Shown: positions 1 through 14,579 of the stretch, in pieces
How the letters are laid out: each line of letters opens with the position of its first letter
How positions within the stretch are numbered: position 1 is the stretch's first letter
Source: Strigops habroptila
Taxonomy: Eukaryota > Chordata > Aves > Psittaciformes > Psittacidae
Assembly (NCBI RefSeq): GCF_004027225.2
Contig: NC_044277.2
Location: forward strand, 40,528,305-40,592,304
Direction: 5' to 3'
DNA length: 64,000 nucleotides
Position numbers and translations under genes: made by a program
The notes under the pieces: model-generated
What the model was told of the DNA's origin: nothing
What the model saw: the letters and a program-made list of their open reading frames with translations, nothing else
Database searches by the model: none

Positions 1-3000
1 ACTCTGTTTAGCTCTGGGCACAACCCACAGTGTTGGCTATATGGGGAGCATAAGACAATGCAGTTACGTGCCTTCAGTTAAGCCTGTTGGACCTAGGTGT
101 ATAGATTTCTTTATTCTAGACACTGGCGGTGAGAATACTAAAATCTCAGGAAATACAACAGTTTTGAGCAGCAGAGAAGGACTATGCCAGGCCTGTAGTC
201 CTACTAAGATGCCTGCATCATCAGATATCTCCCCCCAAACCACATCAAAATCTGCCTTTTTTTTGCATGTAAATCTCTGAAGTCACCCAAAGTAAAGTGC
301 AATTCATTACACCTCACATTTATAGGGCAAGTCAGAAAATTGTTGGTTTTAAGAAGGAACAGATTAGTGGGTGTTCTGCTGGAATATAAAACCTCAGGAA
401 ATGATTAGCAGAGAATGGGGGCTTTTTTTCTGCCTGAAATCTGAAGCATGAGGTTGTGAGAGCTGTTAGGTCCCGTTTCTGATTCCAGCAGTTGGCTCTG
501 TTGTGCAATCTTGTTTTCACCAAATCTATGCTCACCACTGACTGAATTCAAAGGGAGTTTCTCAGTGCATGAGAGGCCCTCTCAATCCATCTGTTCCTCA
601 GTTTCTCCACCAGCAGAGCTGAAATAAAGTCTTTGAGATTTTAGATCTTCTTGTTTCAAGATATCTGAATGCTCTGAAATTGGCAAGCTTTCCTTCCTTC
701 TTTGCAATGAATTTCCCAAATGTAGGAGGTAAGCTAATTCAGCAAAATAAGCAACTACATTTTGAGAGAATTTGGAAAAAGCTTTGCTCTACATAAGAAT
801 CAGGATGTCTGCATGTTTTCTATTCAGCCATCTGTCATGTCTTTTGCCTATTAAATTCTCAAAGATCCTGATGATGCTCAGTTGATTTGTTGCTTTCTCA
901 TGTCTCTCCATATTGTGTTATGACTATGGTAGAGTTTGGGGGTGTGGGCTTCTTTTTGTTAAAAAAAAAAAACCAACTGATTTTTAGCAGCATCCTTTCA
1001 TTTATTCAATTCAATTCAAATTAATTCAATTTCTAGCTTACTTGGCCATAATTTACTTGTTTCTGTTTGATTTTTGCATGAATTTGCAAGCAGAGATTTG
1101 TTCTTTTTAATCTTTCCAAGCCTTGCTCCCACTGAGTAAAGTTTCTGAATTTTTTAAAAATGATCTATGCATTGTAGCTTACTTTATTTTGTGGGATTTT
1201 AAGTTTCTGTAATAGTAAAATTTCCTCAGGAAATGCTTTAACTGACTGAACAGCATATGAAAGGGTTTATTTCAAAACTCTTTAAGATCAGTGAGAGTCT
1301 TTCCACAGGTTTTAGATCAGACTCCTTGTTGATTACTTTTTCCAAGTACATCTTCATTTTCCAAGAACATCTCTGGTATAAAAAAGTCAATATAACAGCT
1401 CATTGGGCAATCCTGTTTGTCTGCATTTATAGACATATATACATATTTTTCCAGTATAATCTGAAAAACTCTGTCATCAAATACAGAAGTAGGCTTGATC
1501 CTTCCCCCGATTAAAAATAGCTGTAAAACAGAAGTACAAGGGTGAGTTGGAAGAACAAGATATTGAAACAAGAAATATTCTAATGTCTTTCTAAAAGCTA
1601 ACAATGCACAAGACACCCAAGACCCTCTTGAACTGGGACAACAAGGAACTCTTTCCTTTACATTACAGGAAAAACTCTTGCAGAATGACTTCATAAGTGG
1701 AGAGAATGTAGATCTTCTGGAAGGGGCTTGTGGATGAGTGTAGGCATGCCATGTATGCAAAATGGAGCAGAGGCATAAAAAAGAAATGTCTGAAAATAAT
1801 GAAAAGGCTTGCCAAAGACAGGAACAAGGTAAATGGGCTGGAATAAGGTAAAAAAACTCGATATGGGTAATTGCAAACAATTGTGACTCAGAATACAGTC
1901 ATGTCCTTCCATACTACCTTCACTCTGATTTTTTTTGGTATTGTTAAGACTTTGTTTCATTACATACCAGCAGTTACTGTGTTTATGTATTACTGCTAGT
2001 TGTTTGTAGTATGGTGTGATTTCTTCTTGCTCAGTTATTGAAGTTGTCAGAAGATTATAGGTTACATAGGATTGTTGAAAGCTGTGGATTTGCAATAAGA
2101 AATAGGAATCTTGTCACCGCTTTCTTTTTAAGTGAAGCATAGCTTGCAAGTCCAAGTGCAAAACCAGTTTGTATTTCTGTCCTTGAAGGTCTTTTAGAAA
2201 AACAAAGTGTGTTTCTGCTTACAGCTCTGTGAGTCATTATTTGCTTCTTTGGGCTTTGAACAGGGCAACTCAGACTTCGCGAATTTCAGGAGTTAGTTAC
2301 ATCCAGTTGTGAAAACCCAGGAAGCAATGGCCCCACAGAACTGGCTCCAAGGCAGACTGAGTGCCGTGCTGGGGAGGCTGCTGCCAATTGTCATCTGGGG
2401 TTGGGGGCATTTCAGGTTTTGCCCACATTCTGTGAAAACATGTAAGTGTGCGGCAGTATTGTTAGTGTTATGCAAACCCATTACCAAGACAATTCTGGGG
2501 AAAAGAATAGAAAAACAAGCCCTCTACTCTAAGTCTAGTATTTAGTACACTGTGTTCTCAACAGTATTAAAAGCTTGCAGTCATTCTCAAATGCTGTTCT
2601 TTCTTCAAGGTTGGAACAGAAACTGAGGGTCTTAAACAATTGACCATCACGTTTTTTTTTCAGATGGATACATGGACAGGCTGAATTGAGAGGTGTTTAA
2701 AAAACAGAATTAAAAATCTAAAAACATATACAGGCAACTGTTGGTGGATGAAGACATAGGTCCTAAAGAAGTGTGTAATCCTATTTCTGGGTGCATTTAT
2801 GTCTATCCTCTGCTCTCTGAGAGGTCTTCAAATGGTACTGTTGATTTGATATTCTAATTTGAAATAAAACCACTATCTGGTCAATGCTCATCAGGGCTCA
2901 GATTTAAGCCGTTCAGCAACTTCGCAGTAGCATGACAGTCCATCTCACCAAGCCTAAATTATGGTCCAACCTGTAAAACTAACTTTGGGATAGGCTTAGA

Positions 3001-5263
3001 ACATATTTACCAACTCTTTTTAGGGGAGAAACCTTTAAATAGAGTCATTGCATGATGCCTTAGGTCATTTTTAGGAGAAGGCAGCAGAGACCCCTGAGCT
3101 ACATCTGGTTTATAACATAATTGAGATGTTTCTTCTCATATGTCATCTCCTGGGTGTCTAAAATGGGGCTTGCACACTGCAAGGCTGATCCTTGCACCCA
3201 TTATTCTTAGTTACTTGGCTTGTACAGTAAAATCTCCAGTCCTGTGGAATATACTTATAAATGGTATATGGGAAGTAGAGTAGGGAAAGCGAGCTACAAG
3301 AAAACCCTTCGATTTTGGGAATAAGTTTAAAGGCCTTGCTATACAAAGCTCAAGTATCTAAACCATGGAGTTGTATCCTCCTTCTGTAGACCTTCTCTTT
3401 AAAAATTAAGGTCCATGTCAATTCACTTTTAGGACACCTGAAGTGCTTCACCCCTCTTCTACTCAGAGTTTAGGATTCTCTATTTTATGTTTTGCCATTG
3501 CCTGAAGAGTTTGAAACAGCTCTCAACTCCAGTTCATGCAAAAACCAGTAAGCTAGGCATTGGGAATGCTTTAGGTGTGTTTTTACTCCAAGGTCTGCAT
3601 GTTAGCTAATAATTGAGTAATACGAGGCCAGAAATGGACTTTAAGCTATGGATGGAAAAAGCGCTTTCCCCTTTCCCAAGAGCACTGCCTAATTACTAAT
3701 AATAGTCATGTTGCTTTTCTTTTATTTTTACTGGCCCTTTCTGATTGACTCTTTAAAATATGATAGTTTTAGTTTTTTTGGGGTGGAGAAAAGTCCAACT
3801 GCATCCTTGAGGTCTCTGATCAGAAGGCTATTGAAGGAAAATTGTGGGAAGAGAGTGCTATTCGGTGTGAAAACAGGTATTTCCACTCTGAACAAAACAG
3901 TCATGACCTGTTTTTTAGATGAACTTCTGAACTTGTCTGGTAAATAGGACTCTTTACAGTAGAAGGTCTGACTGAAGGCATGAAATAGCCGCTGAGCAGT
4001 GAAAACTGGAAACCTAGGTATGTGCATAAGCAGAGCTTACATGCTTAAGTGACTTACCTAGTTAAAATACAGATGCTTACGAGGCAAGGCAGAAGGTTTA
4101 AGGGTCATGCTGGTTCATACTTTAGTGTCTAAATTATACCTATACTAATTGTTGAAATTCTTCTGTGAAGCTTAGAGCTCATCCATGCAAAGCCTGACCA
4201 AGTAAAGTGATATAAATGCTAATTCAAGATACAGCTTTTCTCTTGGTGATTTTTATTTCCTCTAACCATCTGCATTACCTCATGAAATTTGTGTAAACTT
4301 CATACTTTTGAGAAACAAACCTTTCTGTCATGTTTGATTGACATTTGATCACCAGGTTTAAAAGCCATTAGGAAGAAACTAGATTCAGAGCCACATGTAC
4401 ATACACAGTGATTTCATCCCTTTTCCTGGCACATACTGGCCTCTTTAGGAAAAAATGAATCATGGCACACCATTGAGTTCTGCGAAGTTTCCAAAAGTCT
4501 TTGCATAGGAAGCATTTTTAAATATGAAAGGTACTTTATAGAAGAAGTACATTAAATGCAGGTTTCTTCAGATTCAGTGGTTCTGTTACAAAAAAGAGTC
4601 AAAGGAAGATATTTCAGCTGAAGTCTTGCTGAGGTACGCAGTGACTAGTTGTGCTAATTATGGCATTTAGGACCATCTGGGGTCCATGTAAAATAGGATG
4701 ATTGGCAGCTAATGAAAGGGGGGATACAGTAAGGTAAGAGTATACAGCTTTAGAATAATGGAGAACTGAAATGAACAAAGCATGACATTAATGAATAGAT
4801 TAATGTTCGTCTCCTAATACAGACACAAAAGAGGGACTTCAGATCTGGCAGAAATTATTCCAGCTGCATTCTGAACTTGGGCTCCTATCTTTTGTTTGGA
4901 AAACGTCTTCATATAAGAATAGATGTGATAGTAATGATAAAGGTTACAGGCAGGAAGAAAATAGTTGCTTGTACATTAACGAACAGATAAAATTACAGTT
5001 AATAACTAAAAGCATGTGTGTCTTGAATTCCTGATTAGATTTTGAGTATTGGCAAGATGGGCTGTGAATAGGAAGAGAAAGAGAGAAAAGAATCTCATAT
5101 TTTAAAGACTAAGTAATATATGTAAGGAAAATACAGTATATTTCTGTGATTAGCTTCTAAAACCAGACACAATTTTTTCCCTCACACTAACAGATTGGTC
5201 CTCAAATAAGTGTTTTGGGGAAGTTGATGCTTTGCAGAATGTGATGCTGGAAACAAAGGAAAG
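1..5263. other. Intergenic, no gene recognised
   Basis: AT-rich unique sequence with short A and T runs. The longest open frame (187 codons, minus strand, 1317-1880) has no recognisable domain and no coding signature. Confidence 0.7.
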
Positions 5264-5539
5264 GAAGCAAAATGTGAAATCTGACTTCTGCCCTTAGTAG
5301 ATGGCACTGTGGGCTTGAATTCCTCCAGCCATAGCACCATCCCTCACAGAGATACATATCATGTAGTGCTTCATTTAAAACTGAAAATTCTGAATGTTCA
5401 TGAAGGTCCTCTAAGTTACTAGCTGGATATGCCACTGGCCTCATAAGAAACAGACTTGGGAGTCACCACCTGCCTCTGAGCAGTTGTAGCGTGTGATGGC
5501 AGAAGCAAAATGTGAAATCTGACTTCTCCTCTTAGTAGA
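5264..5539. repeat. Diverged direct duplication, period 238 bp
   Basis: GAAGCAAAATGTGAAATCTG followed by ACTTCT and CTTAGTAGA occurs at 5264-5301 and again at 5502-5539 with a few mismatches over 38 bp. Sequence between and beyond is only weakly alike. It may be an old tandem duplication or two copies of an unknown repeat. Confidence 0.7.
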
Positions 5540-5670
5540 CAGGTCCCTTGACTTCTGAGTGTCTTCTGCCACATTTCAGCTAGAGCAATTACTTTTTCTG
5601 AGAATGTCATTTTCCAAAGTAGTATATTCAGGAATAATAGATTTACACAAGCTCTGATCTATACGCTGGG

Positions 5671-5862
5671 TTTCGTTTCCCCTTCCTTTTCCTTTTCCTT
5701 TCCCCTCTCTTTTCCTTCTCCTTTCCCCTTCCATTCCCTTCCCTTCCCATCCCCTGCCTTCCCTTCCCCCTTCCCCTTTCCCTTTTCTTTTCTGTTTTCT
5801 TTTTCTCTCCTTTTCTACCCTTTTCTCTTCTTTCCTCTTCTTTCCTCTTCTTTTCTCTTTCT
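5671..5862. repeat. Polypyrimidine tract
   Basis: About 190 bp almost purely C and T on the plus strand (units such as CCTTTTCCTTTTCC, then TCTTCTTTCC three times at the right end). The purine strand gives a meaningless Lys/Glu/Arg-rich open frame. Confidence 0.95.
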
Positions 5863-6706
5863 GTATTTTTTACTATATTTTTGTGAAAGGTCAACTCTGC
5901 TAAGAATGGTGGAAATGGTAGGATCAAATAAATGGATCCCAGCATGCTTAGTATAGAGGGTCACAGTTCAATAATGACAACACTCAATTTCTGAAGTATT
6001 TTATAAAAAAATCACCACCTTGCAAATTTCCAAGCTTTGGCCTTACTCAAAAAGCAGTTGCATTTATGTTATGACTATTCCTAATAACTATAACTTTATA
6101 TAGATTACTCAAGTTGAAATGGGTTATTTGTCTGTAACTACTTAACAATATATGCAGAGTAAAAAACCAACATGATTAGCAAGAACTTTTTCAAAGCATT
6201 TAACAAATTAAACTGACATTTTCAGCAACTCAGAAGAGAATTGCATGATGAAGAGAAATTAGAAAAATTTGATAACTGGATGTTGAAACAGATTATTACT
6301 CTGTTGCACAGAGTAATTTAAAATAATAAAATGACTGTTTCAGTGGTTATTTACTGCTATCATTGGTATTTAACACATTCTCCCCTAAAGATTACACTAT
6401 CTATCTCAAACAGAAATGCTTTGAGGTAGAGGAATTGTCCAAGAAACAACTAGAGAACAATGCCCATTCCAGTTTGTCATAATTGCATTATATGGCTTCT
6501 ATTATACAGTCTGGTTGGGCCCAAGGTACTTTTCTTCCTCAAAACGAGTTGATGGGAGAGCTGCAGAGGCTGTGTGGGCATCAATGTAAACATGTACTAA
6601 AGTATGCCTCTTAAATTTTCATGAAGAAGCAAAACTTGCTTTATGACCATATTTTTATGTTTATCTACTTCACGGTATAATACCACCATAAACAAAAGAC
6701 CCCGTT

Positions 6707-7800
6707 CATAGAATCATAAAATTGTAGAATGGTTTAGGTTGGAAAGGACCTTAAGATCTTCTAGTTCCAATCCCCCTGCCATGGGCAGGGACTCCTCACA
6801 CTAGACTAGGTTGTTCAAGACCTCATCCAACCTGGCCTTGAACACTGCCAGGGATGGGGCAGCCACAACTTCTCTGGGTAACCTGTGCCAGTGCCTCACC
6901 ACCCTCATAACTAACCTGAGGGTTATATCTTCCTTATATCTAACCTGAACTTCCCCTCTTTCAGTTTAAACCCATTACCCTTTGTCCTATTGCTACAGTC
7001 CCTGATGAAGAGTCTCTTTCCGATATCCTTGCAGGTCCCCTTCAGTTATTGGAAGGCTGCTATGAGGTCTCCACACAGCTTCTCTTCTCCAGACTGAACA
7101 GCCCCAACTCTCTCAGCCTGTCTTCATTCAGGAGGTGCTCCAGCCCCCTTATGATCCTTGTGGCCCTCCTCTGGACTTGCTCCAACAGCTCCATGTCCTT
7201 CTTATGTTGGGAACACCAGAACTGCACACAGTACTCCAAGTGAGGTCTCACGAGAGAGAGTAGAGGGGCAGGATCACCTCCTTGGACCTGCTGGTCACAC
7301 TCTTTTTGATGGAGCCCAGGATACCGTTGGCTTTTTGGGCTGCAAACACACACTCCCGGCTCATGTTCAGTTTCTCGTCAACCAGCACTCCCAAGTCCTT
7401 CTCCACAGGGCTGCTCTGAATTTCTTCTCCGCCCAACCTGTAGCTGTGCCTGGGATTGCCCTGACCCATGTGTAGGACCTTGCACTTGGCTTGGTTAAAC
7501 TTCATGAGGTTGGCATTGGCCCACCTCACAAGCGTGTCAAGGTCCCTCTGGATGGCATCCTTTCCCTCCAGTGTATGAACTGAACCACTCAGCTTGGTGT
7601 CGTCGGCAAACTTGCTGAGGGCGCACTCAATCCCACTGTCCATGTTGCCGACAAAGGTGTTGAACAGATCGGTCCCAACATCGACCCTTGAGGGACACCA
7701 TTCGTTACCCATCTCCAGTTGGACACTGAGCTGTTGACCGCAAATCTCTGCATGTGGCCATTCAGCCCATTCTTTATCCACCAAGTGGTCCATCCACCAA
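6707..7800 (-). mobile_element. CR1 LINE, 5'-truncated, with RT remnants
   Basis: The 3' tail (CATAGAATCAT on the plus strand) is at 6707. The element runs leftward and is cut off 5' at about 7800. Minus-strand translation shows the end of ORF2: the GVPQGSMLGP motif, then after a frameshift KFADDTKLSG (the reverse-transcriptase YADD-type box), [37 protein letters not shown] and [19 protein letters not shown]. Stops and shifts make it inactive. Its 3'UTR carries a segment at 6901-6940 shared with the copy at 37 kb. Confidence 0.95.
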
Positions 7801-10800
7801 ATTAATGTTTCTCTAGTTCAGAATTCATGTTAGGGTATTCTTCATAGGCTGAGAGCAACCACATCTGGCTTTCCATCTTTCTTGGTGTAGATGTGAGGAG
7901 CAGATGGTCAGGGTCACACCAGATCTAGGAGACTGCTGTAAAGAAGAGAAGGGGCTGAGGGGTGGTGGAAGACCACAAAGGCTTGCAGTTCAGTATGAAT
8001 GGCACAGGTTTTGTCAGTGCCATTTCTGTTCTCCTACTTGGAGCTGTTCGGACCTACCCACACACTGTTGGCTACAATTAAATATATATACCAGACATGA
8101 CAAATAGACAGGATTTATCACACTATGTAAGAAACAGATTTTGTGTTCTCTTGTCAAGTGACAGAGTTACTGGAGGAACAATAAGCCATGTAACGCTGCA
8201 GTCTGATGTAAATAAATAAAAATCTATTGAAAAGCAATAAAGGTGGGGGCTAATTTTACATCTGTGAATCTCTCAGTCTCTGGGTCCTGACTTGTAGGGT
8301 GTCACAGATCAGGAATGAAAACCTGATTTTCTTATGTGTATCATAAAAATCATGATTGTCTAATTTTTCAGGCTGAGAACTGCCTCCAAATGCAGTTGAG
8401 TGTCTGCTGAGCAGCTGAGGATGTTGGAATTTGCAGGATTTTGTCACTTTGAGAAACCATGCCCGGTAAGAGAAATCAATGACACCCTTTTCATTTAATG
8501 CCATCTTGTTAAAATGTTAAGAAGACAGATTTAGACTTCCTCATTTCATAAATCATATTGAATATAACAAAAAACCAGTCCAAATAAAAGTTGTTTCTAT
8601 AACCTCCTTGCTTGTAGAGTGAGATGTTTAAAGGAGGTTCTTAAACTCCAAAGAAATTAAACAATTAACTATTGTTGTGAGATAAATGAATAGTTTAGGT
8701 CCAAACCCAAAATCTACTGTGTTTTGTTGTCTGAAGTGAATCCAAACCTGATGCAGAAGGAGAGACAAGCCTTTTGTGAGCTGATTCAAAGGTGTCAAGC
8801 TCTTGGACATTATTTCTGGAATGAGACTGGAAGAAGAATCTTGCCATGTAACAGAAAAATATCGCCAAGAAAAAGTCCTGCCTGCTGCAAATTTATCTGC
8901 AGCAAGGGGACACAGATGATAAGAAGCTACTTACTTTCATTTATTATTTATCCAGTAAAAAATATATAATAATAAAAGAATAAAAATGATAAAATAATTT
9001 TAAAATCCTGAAAACATCCAGAGTTAGAAATGAACTGAGTGAATTTTAGAAATTACATTAAATAAAAATGATAGTGTATCATCAATTTCTGTAATGACAA
9101 ACTATACAGCATTCACTTGGAAAGACAAACTTTGCACAGCAAGTTGTCCTAACAAATTGAAGAGATGTAGTTGATCTGGCATTCTACCAAATCTTTAAAT
9201 GTGAGAGGAAAAAAAGAAAATCTTTACAACAGATGTTCTGTGTTTTTCTTCTGGCAAAGAAATTCTGCAATGAGAAATCTGAACATTGCATACCTTCTGT
9301 TTCCAATGACTTAAAGAGGCTCTTTCAAAAGCATTTTTTTTTTCTGTGGATTATAATTGTCCTGAAGTTTATGCAATCCAAGATCTAACAGACCTCATTT
9401 CATAGATTAAAGCCCATTTCAAAGCTAAAGCTAAGGTGATGCAAAGTAAGAACACAGGAATAGGACAAACTTGCGGAAGCCACGTGTGATGTACCCACAA
9501 AAGTTCTTATTCTCTTTGAGGACAAACACTGTGTCAGCTTTAGGTTTTTTGTGATGATCATACATCATAGAATAAGTTGTTGCAATCTGATTGAAAGATT
9601 ACTAAAACAAAAAAGTCACTCTGAGTAGATCTGGATGGAAACAAATTTCTTATGTGTGTAATGGAGAAAATTATACCTATGGATATGGCCTGCCTTTTCA
9701 TGTTTCTTGCTGTCCTTTAATTTGGTGATGTTAGTAAAGTGGTAAGGGCCTGTTATTGTTTTTTATACTGGTAACACGATTTTATTTTCTCTATTTATCC
9801 ATTCACGAGCTCATCTCATCCACAAAATAGGAAGGACACAATTTTTTTAGAATCTGAGGTATTGAAAAGGTACTGACGTCAAAAAAGTAAATCTGCCCTG
9901 GCCTTTAGAAAAGTGACATATTTTACTTTTCTCTTATAATTTATGTGCTTTTCAAAAGAGGTTTCTGAAGATATCAGAAAGACAAACGACTTGAGTGAAT
10001 TTTTAACGCTACTTTTCTAAGAAGTGCTCATAAGGTGAGGAGACATGGCAGAGAAGGAAAGAGGAACAAACCAGAAGCACAAAGAAATGAAACTGTTGTC
10101 CTAAAAGCTGTGCAAAAAAAACCCCAACAAACCAAAACTAAGGCTCTTCAGTTGCATTGTCAGGAAAAAATGTAATTTCGATGAGCAGAAGAGGAATGTC
10201 TTCGTATGTTGTACAAATACAGAATTCAATGCTGCTAAAATTAAAAAACCAAAGCAACTGTGAGAGCATAACATGATGTTGAGATGATACTTTTTTGTTG
10301 AAATATGAAAACATATTTCAATGTGAATCATAGAAGGAAAAGACTTGTAAGAGAATCCTTAATTCTCTGCATGGGAAATGATTAAAGGAATTCTACTGAC
10401 AGCGAAGATGCTGCTCACTGGGTCATAAAATTATTAGTGAAAAATTACTAAAACCAATAACAGTTTATGTTTTGTATCAGTTGAAAATCTTTCAGGTTTC
10501 TTCCTCTTTTGTAGTCTGTTATTAAGTAGAAATTCTTATTGTTTTTCATTTCAGTGTAAAAAGTGTTGTACACAGCTAATTAACTTTGAATGAAAAAAAC
10601 CTCATCTGTAGAATTATTCTTAATATTTAGTTGTTTCAGAACAGCTCTTTTGTGAATTGAACATCTTATCTGACATTACTGCTAGAAGCAGAGGAAGCAT
10701 ATGCTTTAGATCCACTTCTATTAATTCTCAGTCTGTTCCACTCACTTATTTTAGAAAAACTTCAACTCCTACTGTTTTTTAAACCTGGCTAACTTATTTC

Positions 10801-13800
10801 CCTTTCAGGAGTTCATCTTCCTTGCTCTCCTTCTCCTATCTTTTTCTCCAGCCTTTTTTACTTCCACTGGTTTCTCTCTTATCAGGTGGAGTGTTTACCT
10901 GACATTGATATCAAATTCTACTTTTTCAAGAGGAACACCTCCTCTTTAACATACTCTTTCTATCTTCCCTTCAGGACCTCCATATCCTATGGGTGTTTGG
11001 GCAATCTTTCTCTTCTAACTGCTGCCCTCCACGTTTCAGGATAGGAAGAAGAGTTGCTATTGCTATGGGTAAATAAAGGTTACCATTATCTAATCCCTTC
11101 CCATGTTGTAATCCCAAATCCTTAGCCCAGAAAGACATTTACTGCAATGAAAACTTTCCATAAGTGTATGAACATTGCTGGAAGGAATACAAGCATATTG
11201 CAAATATGTTGCACAAGCATATCCTTTTACATTTTCTTCAAGTGCAGGGAGAACCTTTTTTAAGTGTGTATTCCTCTGATTTAGAATAGTACTTCAATTT
11301 TTTAAAAGCTTAAGATGCTCTTTACTACATTTTTAATTCAAGGGCATCTGAGATAGCCTGAGCCTAATACAGATGATATAGGTGACAGATTTACTTAATA
11401 TTGCTGATATAAAAACCCATTCAGCAATTTCAGGATCACAGTTTATTAACCCTGGTTTCAGCATGCTGAGCTGGCACAGTGCAACATGCTGTTCATTTCA
11501 AATGAAGTGAGCTGAATCCATTATTTGTTGAAGTCTGGAAAGCCATTGCTTATCAGAGAGAAAGTGAGTTTTGGTGAGGAATTTTTTATGATTATATTAC
11601 TTACCAGGAGCTAATAAATAATGATTTAAAACAATGTTACTAGACCACATACATTTTTAGCGTAATTTTGCTATACCAATAGAAGTATACCTGAAACATA
11701 CTTGGCTTTAGTAGTTCAGTATAACTGCAGAAAAACGTTAGTTGTACACAGTTTTAAATTAATAGTTTTAGAGAAATATTTTGCTTAGTTTCCATGTACT
11801 CTTCTAAATGAGACAGTTAAGTTAGGAGTCTAGATTGTTGATAATGAAGGGCTAGATTTGAGCTCTAGTTTGAGATACTCTGAAACAACTTTGTTTATTG
11901 ACTGCCATTGCTCTTTCCCCTTCCCCTTAGTATAATTCATCTATTCTACCAAAGCTTCTTTCTTTATGCCTTTTTTAAATAAAAGCAGATAAAGACTATG
12001 GAGCTGAAATCTTTTTAATGCGCATCTTTAATATTCACTGAAGCGCAAGCTCTCCCGGCCCCTTGGGTTAATACTACAGAAATACCTTGTGGGCAGGAAG
12101 AAGAAGAAAAGTATGTAATGTTTAAAACCAATTAGTAAACCACGAATTTTATCAGAATCTGTTGAACAGCTTCCCTTTTCAACACCTTTGGAAGTAGTAG
12201 TTGTTCTCAGACAAGGTGGTGACTATTTGAGGAAATACATATTAATGTCTGCTGGGAGTGTTGATACCTACCCAAATTTCAGTCTGTCTGAAACAAAAAA
12301 TCCTCCTCTCAAGCTAAGAACAGAGGAAACAGATAAGCTTTTCTGCTCAGGATATTTATTTTAAAACAAACGAATGACCAGGGCATGATAGTACAAAAAT
12401 AAGCTTAGTCTGTCCTATTTGTGTAAAAAAGACACACTGTTGAAAAAACCCAAATCCAAACAAACAAAAACGAACAAAAAAAAAGACTTAAGTAACAAAT
12501 ACAAAAACATTATGGCATTTTTTTGGTCAGAAGATGAAGGGAAAATAAAAAATTCAGAGAACAGAAGGAGGCAATGAATACTCAGGAGTAAAAGTATCAT
12601 AGAAGAGCGGTTGCATTTTGTTGGAAGTTCATAGAGGTGGTATTGGTTAGGATCAGTAATACAGAATTATAGTAATTTAAGCCTGGATCTAGGAGATGTA
12701 TTATGTACCTAATTCTTATTGAAATTCTGTTGGAGATGGGTGTGTTTTTTCAGTCTCGGTAACAAAGTGCTGGATTTTTTTAATTGTTTTTGGTTCTTTT
12801 TTTTGAAGTGTATGAAAAAAACCTGGTGCTCAAGAAAAGACCCAGCTATTATTAAAGTAACAAGCATTCAGAATGAGATTAGGGACTTTTAGGGGCTATG
12901 GCAAATTATCCCAGTTGTGGAAATACTGCTTCTATTAATTTCAAGTGATTACTATCACTATGCAACCACAGCAATCCTAAATGACAGGGGTTTCTAAAGA
13001 TTGTGCTCATTTCCTCTTTAAATTCTATTGAAGAAAAGTTTTAAAACTGGGGAGAAATAGAGCTTATAGAAAGGACAGGACATGAAACTGAATCATGTCA
13101 GGCAGGCATTAAGAGAAACAGTATTGTCTAAGCTAGAATGAGATGCTTTAATAAGGTTAAAATCAAGATGAGCAACTTCCACAATTTATGTGAAATAGTC
13201 TTTTCTGAGAGCAAAAAAGGAATACTGGCACAAGGAAATGTCCATTCTCTAGGATTTACAAACATATCTGTTATGCCAATCTCAATCTAGTACCCCAGAA
13301 TAAATAGCTAATATAAGGATACACACAGTCTGTATTACCGGAACCAATGCAGTAATGCAGGAACCTGGTTAATGCAGTAACTGAGCTGAAGTCTTTTACC
13401 AAGCACCTGCTTTGGGTTTCTGTGCTTGGGGGTGGGGGGGCTGGTATCCACTCCTCATAGTGATTATGCTGCTCCCTGTGGGTCAGGAGCCTTACCATCC
13501 TGACAGCCAGCAGGATACCTCATGTGCTGATCTTGCTTTTCCCCCTGGCAACATTACTCACATACTATGCTGTAAGTGGTGTTTGCAGCTTGTGTTGCCA
13601 AGGTGGAAGGAGTAAGGAATTTTAATACACTTTGTACTACTGTTATGTGCACCTGTTTACGATGACTGTCTTTTTGAAACAGCAGCAATGTCAGGGATGG
13701 CTGAGTACATTGCTTCCAATTAGAAACTCGATTTATTGAATGCATAAACCTTTCCAAAAGACCTGACCCTTTCCCTTATTTTTCCCTTACTCTGTCTGTG

Positions 13801-14579
13801 ACAGTGAGAAGACAGGGCAGTAACACATTCAGGCTGTATTAATGCAGGAGAGTAATAATGATGGCAGAAGTCAGAGAACAGAAAGCCCCACCTGAGAACA
13901 GGGCTGCCTGGCTCTGTTATGCAGTTTAAGAGAGGAAAATGACCCCAGGGCTCAGTTTTGAAGTGCCTTATTCAATAATAACAAGAGATGATTCCAGCAG
14001 ATTTACTAACAGGCTCCAGCAGTTTCCAGCCTCAAAAGACAAGTAGAAGGCAAGGATAGATTTACCTGGGAAGAAAGGGACAGCTAAGCTTAAGGCCATT
14101 AGCCTCCTCTTCCAGTTTGCAGGAACGGCCATGCCTGCTTCCTTGCCTTCCTGAGGCTGCTTGCCTCAGGAGCCCTTTCACTTGCAGTGAGGTAAAAGCA
14201 ACGTCTTTATCTGAGAAGGGAGATGGGATTTTGCTAAAGGAGAGAGCTACTTTCAGCTTAATAGGTTAAAATATTTGTTAAGCTTTTGCCTTCTAAACCC
14301 ATCAGTTTGGGAAAATGAATCACCTACAAAGTAAAAATGAAATGGGAAAGGCAACATCAGAAAAGATGATGATTTCATTAAATCAGAGAAAAAACAGCAG
14401 TGTTACTGAAGGTCAACTCTTGACAAAACTGAATTCAGCCTGCAATGAATTGTGAATTCTAACTGTAATAATTTCAGTTGAGTTATAATTTCTAATCAAC
14501 CTTAATAATGACTTTATTTAGAAAATGGACAGAAAAAGGGACTGTATTTTAATTGTTAAAAGATGATTTATCCGATGAA
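7801..14579. other. Intergenic, no gene recognised
   Basis: Unique AT-rich DNA between two CR1 copies. All open frames are under 85 codons and featureless. Contains one consensus CRE octamer TGACGTCA at 9874-9881 with no gene nearby, and a G-rich run at 13427-13440. Confidence 0.7.
14149..14171. repeat. 9-bp inverted repeat
   Basis: TCCTGAGGC and GCCTCAGGA, perfect complements around the 5-nt loop TGCTT. Small and likely chance. Confidence 0.8.

Noticed and set aside
1317..1880. 187-codon minus-strand open frame
   Set aside because: No recognisable domain, Phe/Ser/Cys-rich composition typical of chance frames in AT-rich DNA, overlapping frames on both strands, no splice or promoter context.
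5643..5945. 100-codon Lys/Glu/Arg-rich frame
   Set aside because: Translation of a polypurine simple repeat.
7158..7475. 105-codon plus-strand frame
   Set aside because: Antisense of CR1 ORF2.
9874..9881. CRE octamer TGACGTCA (also at 58665-58672)
   Set aside because: Exact consensus, but isolated and far from any gene; two octamers in 64 kb are not meaningful alone.
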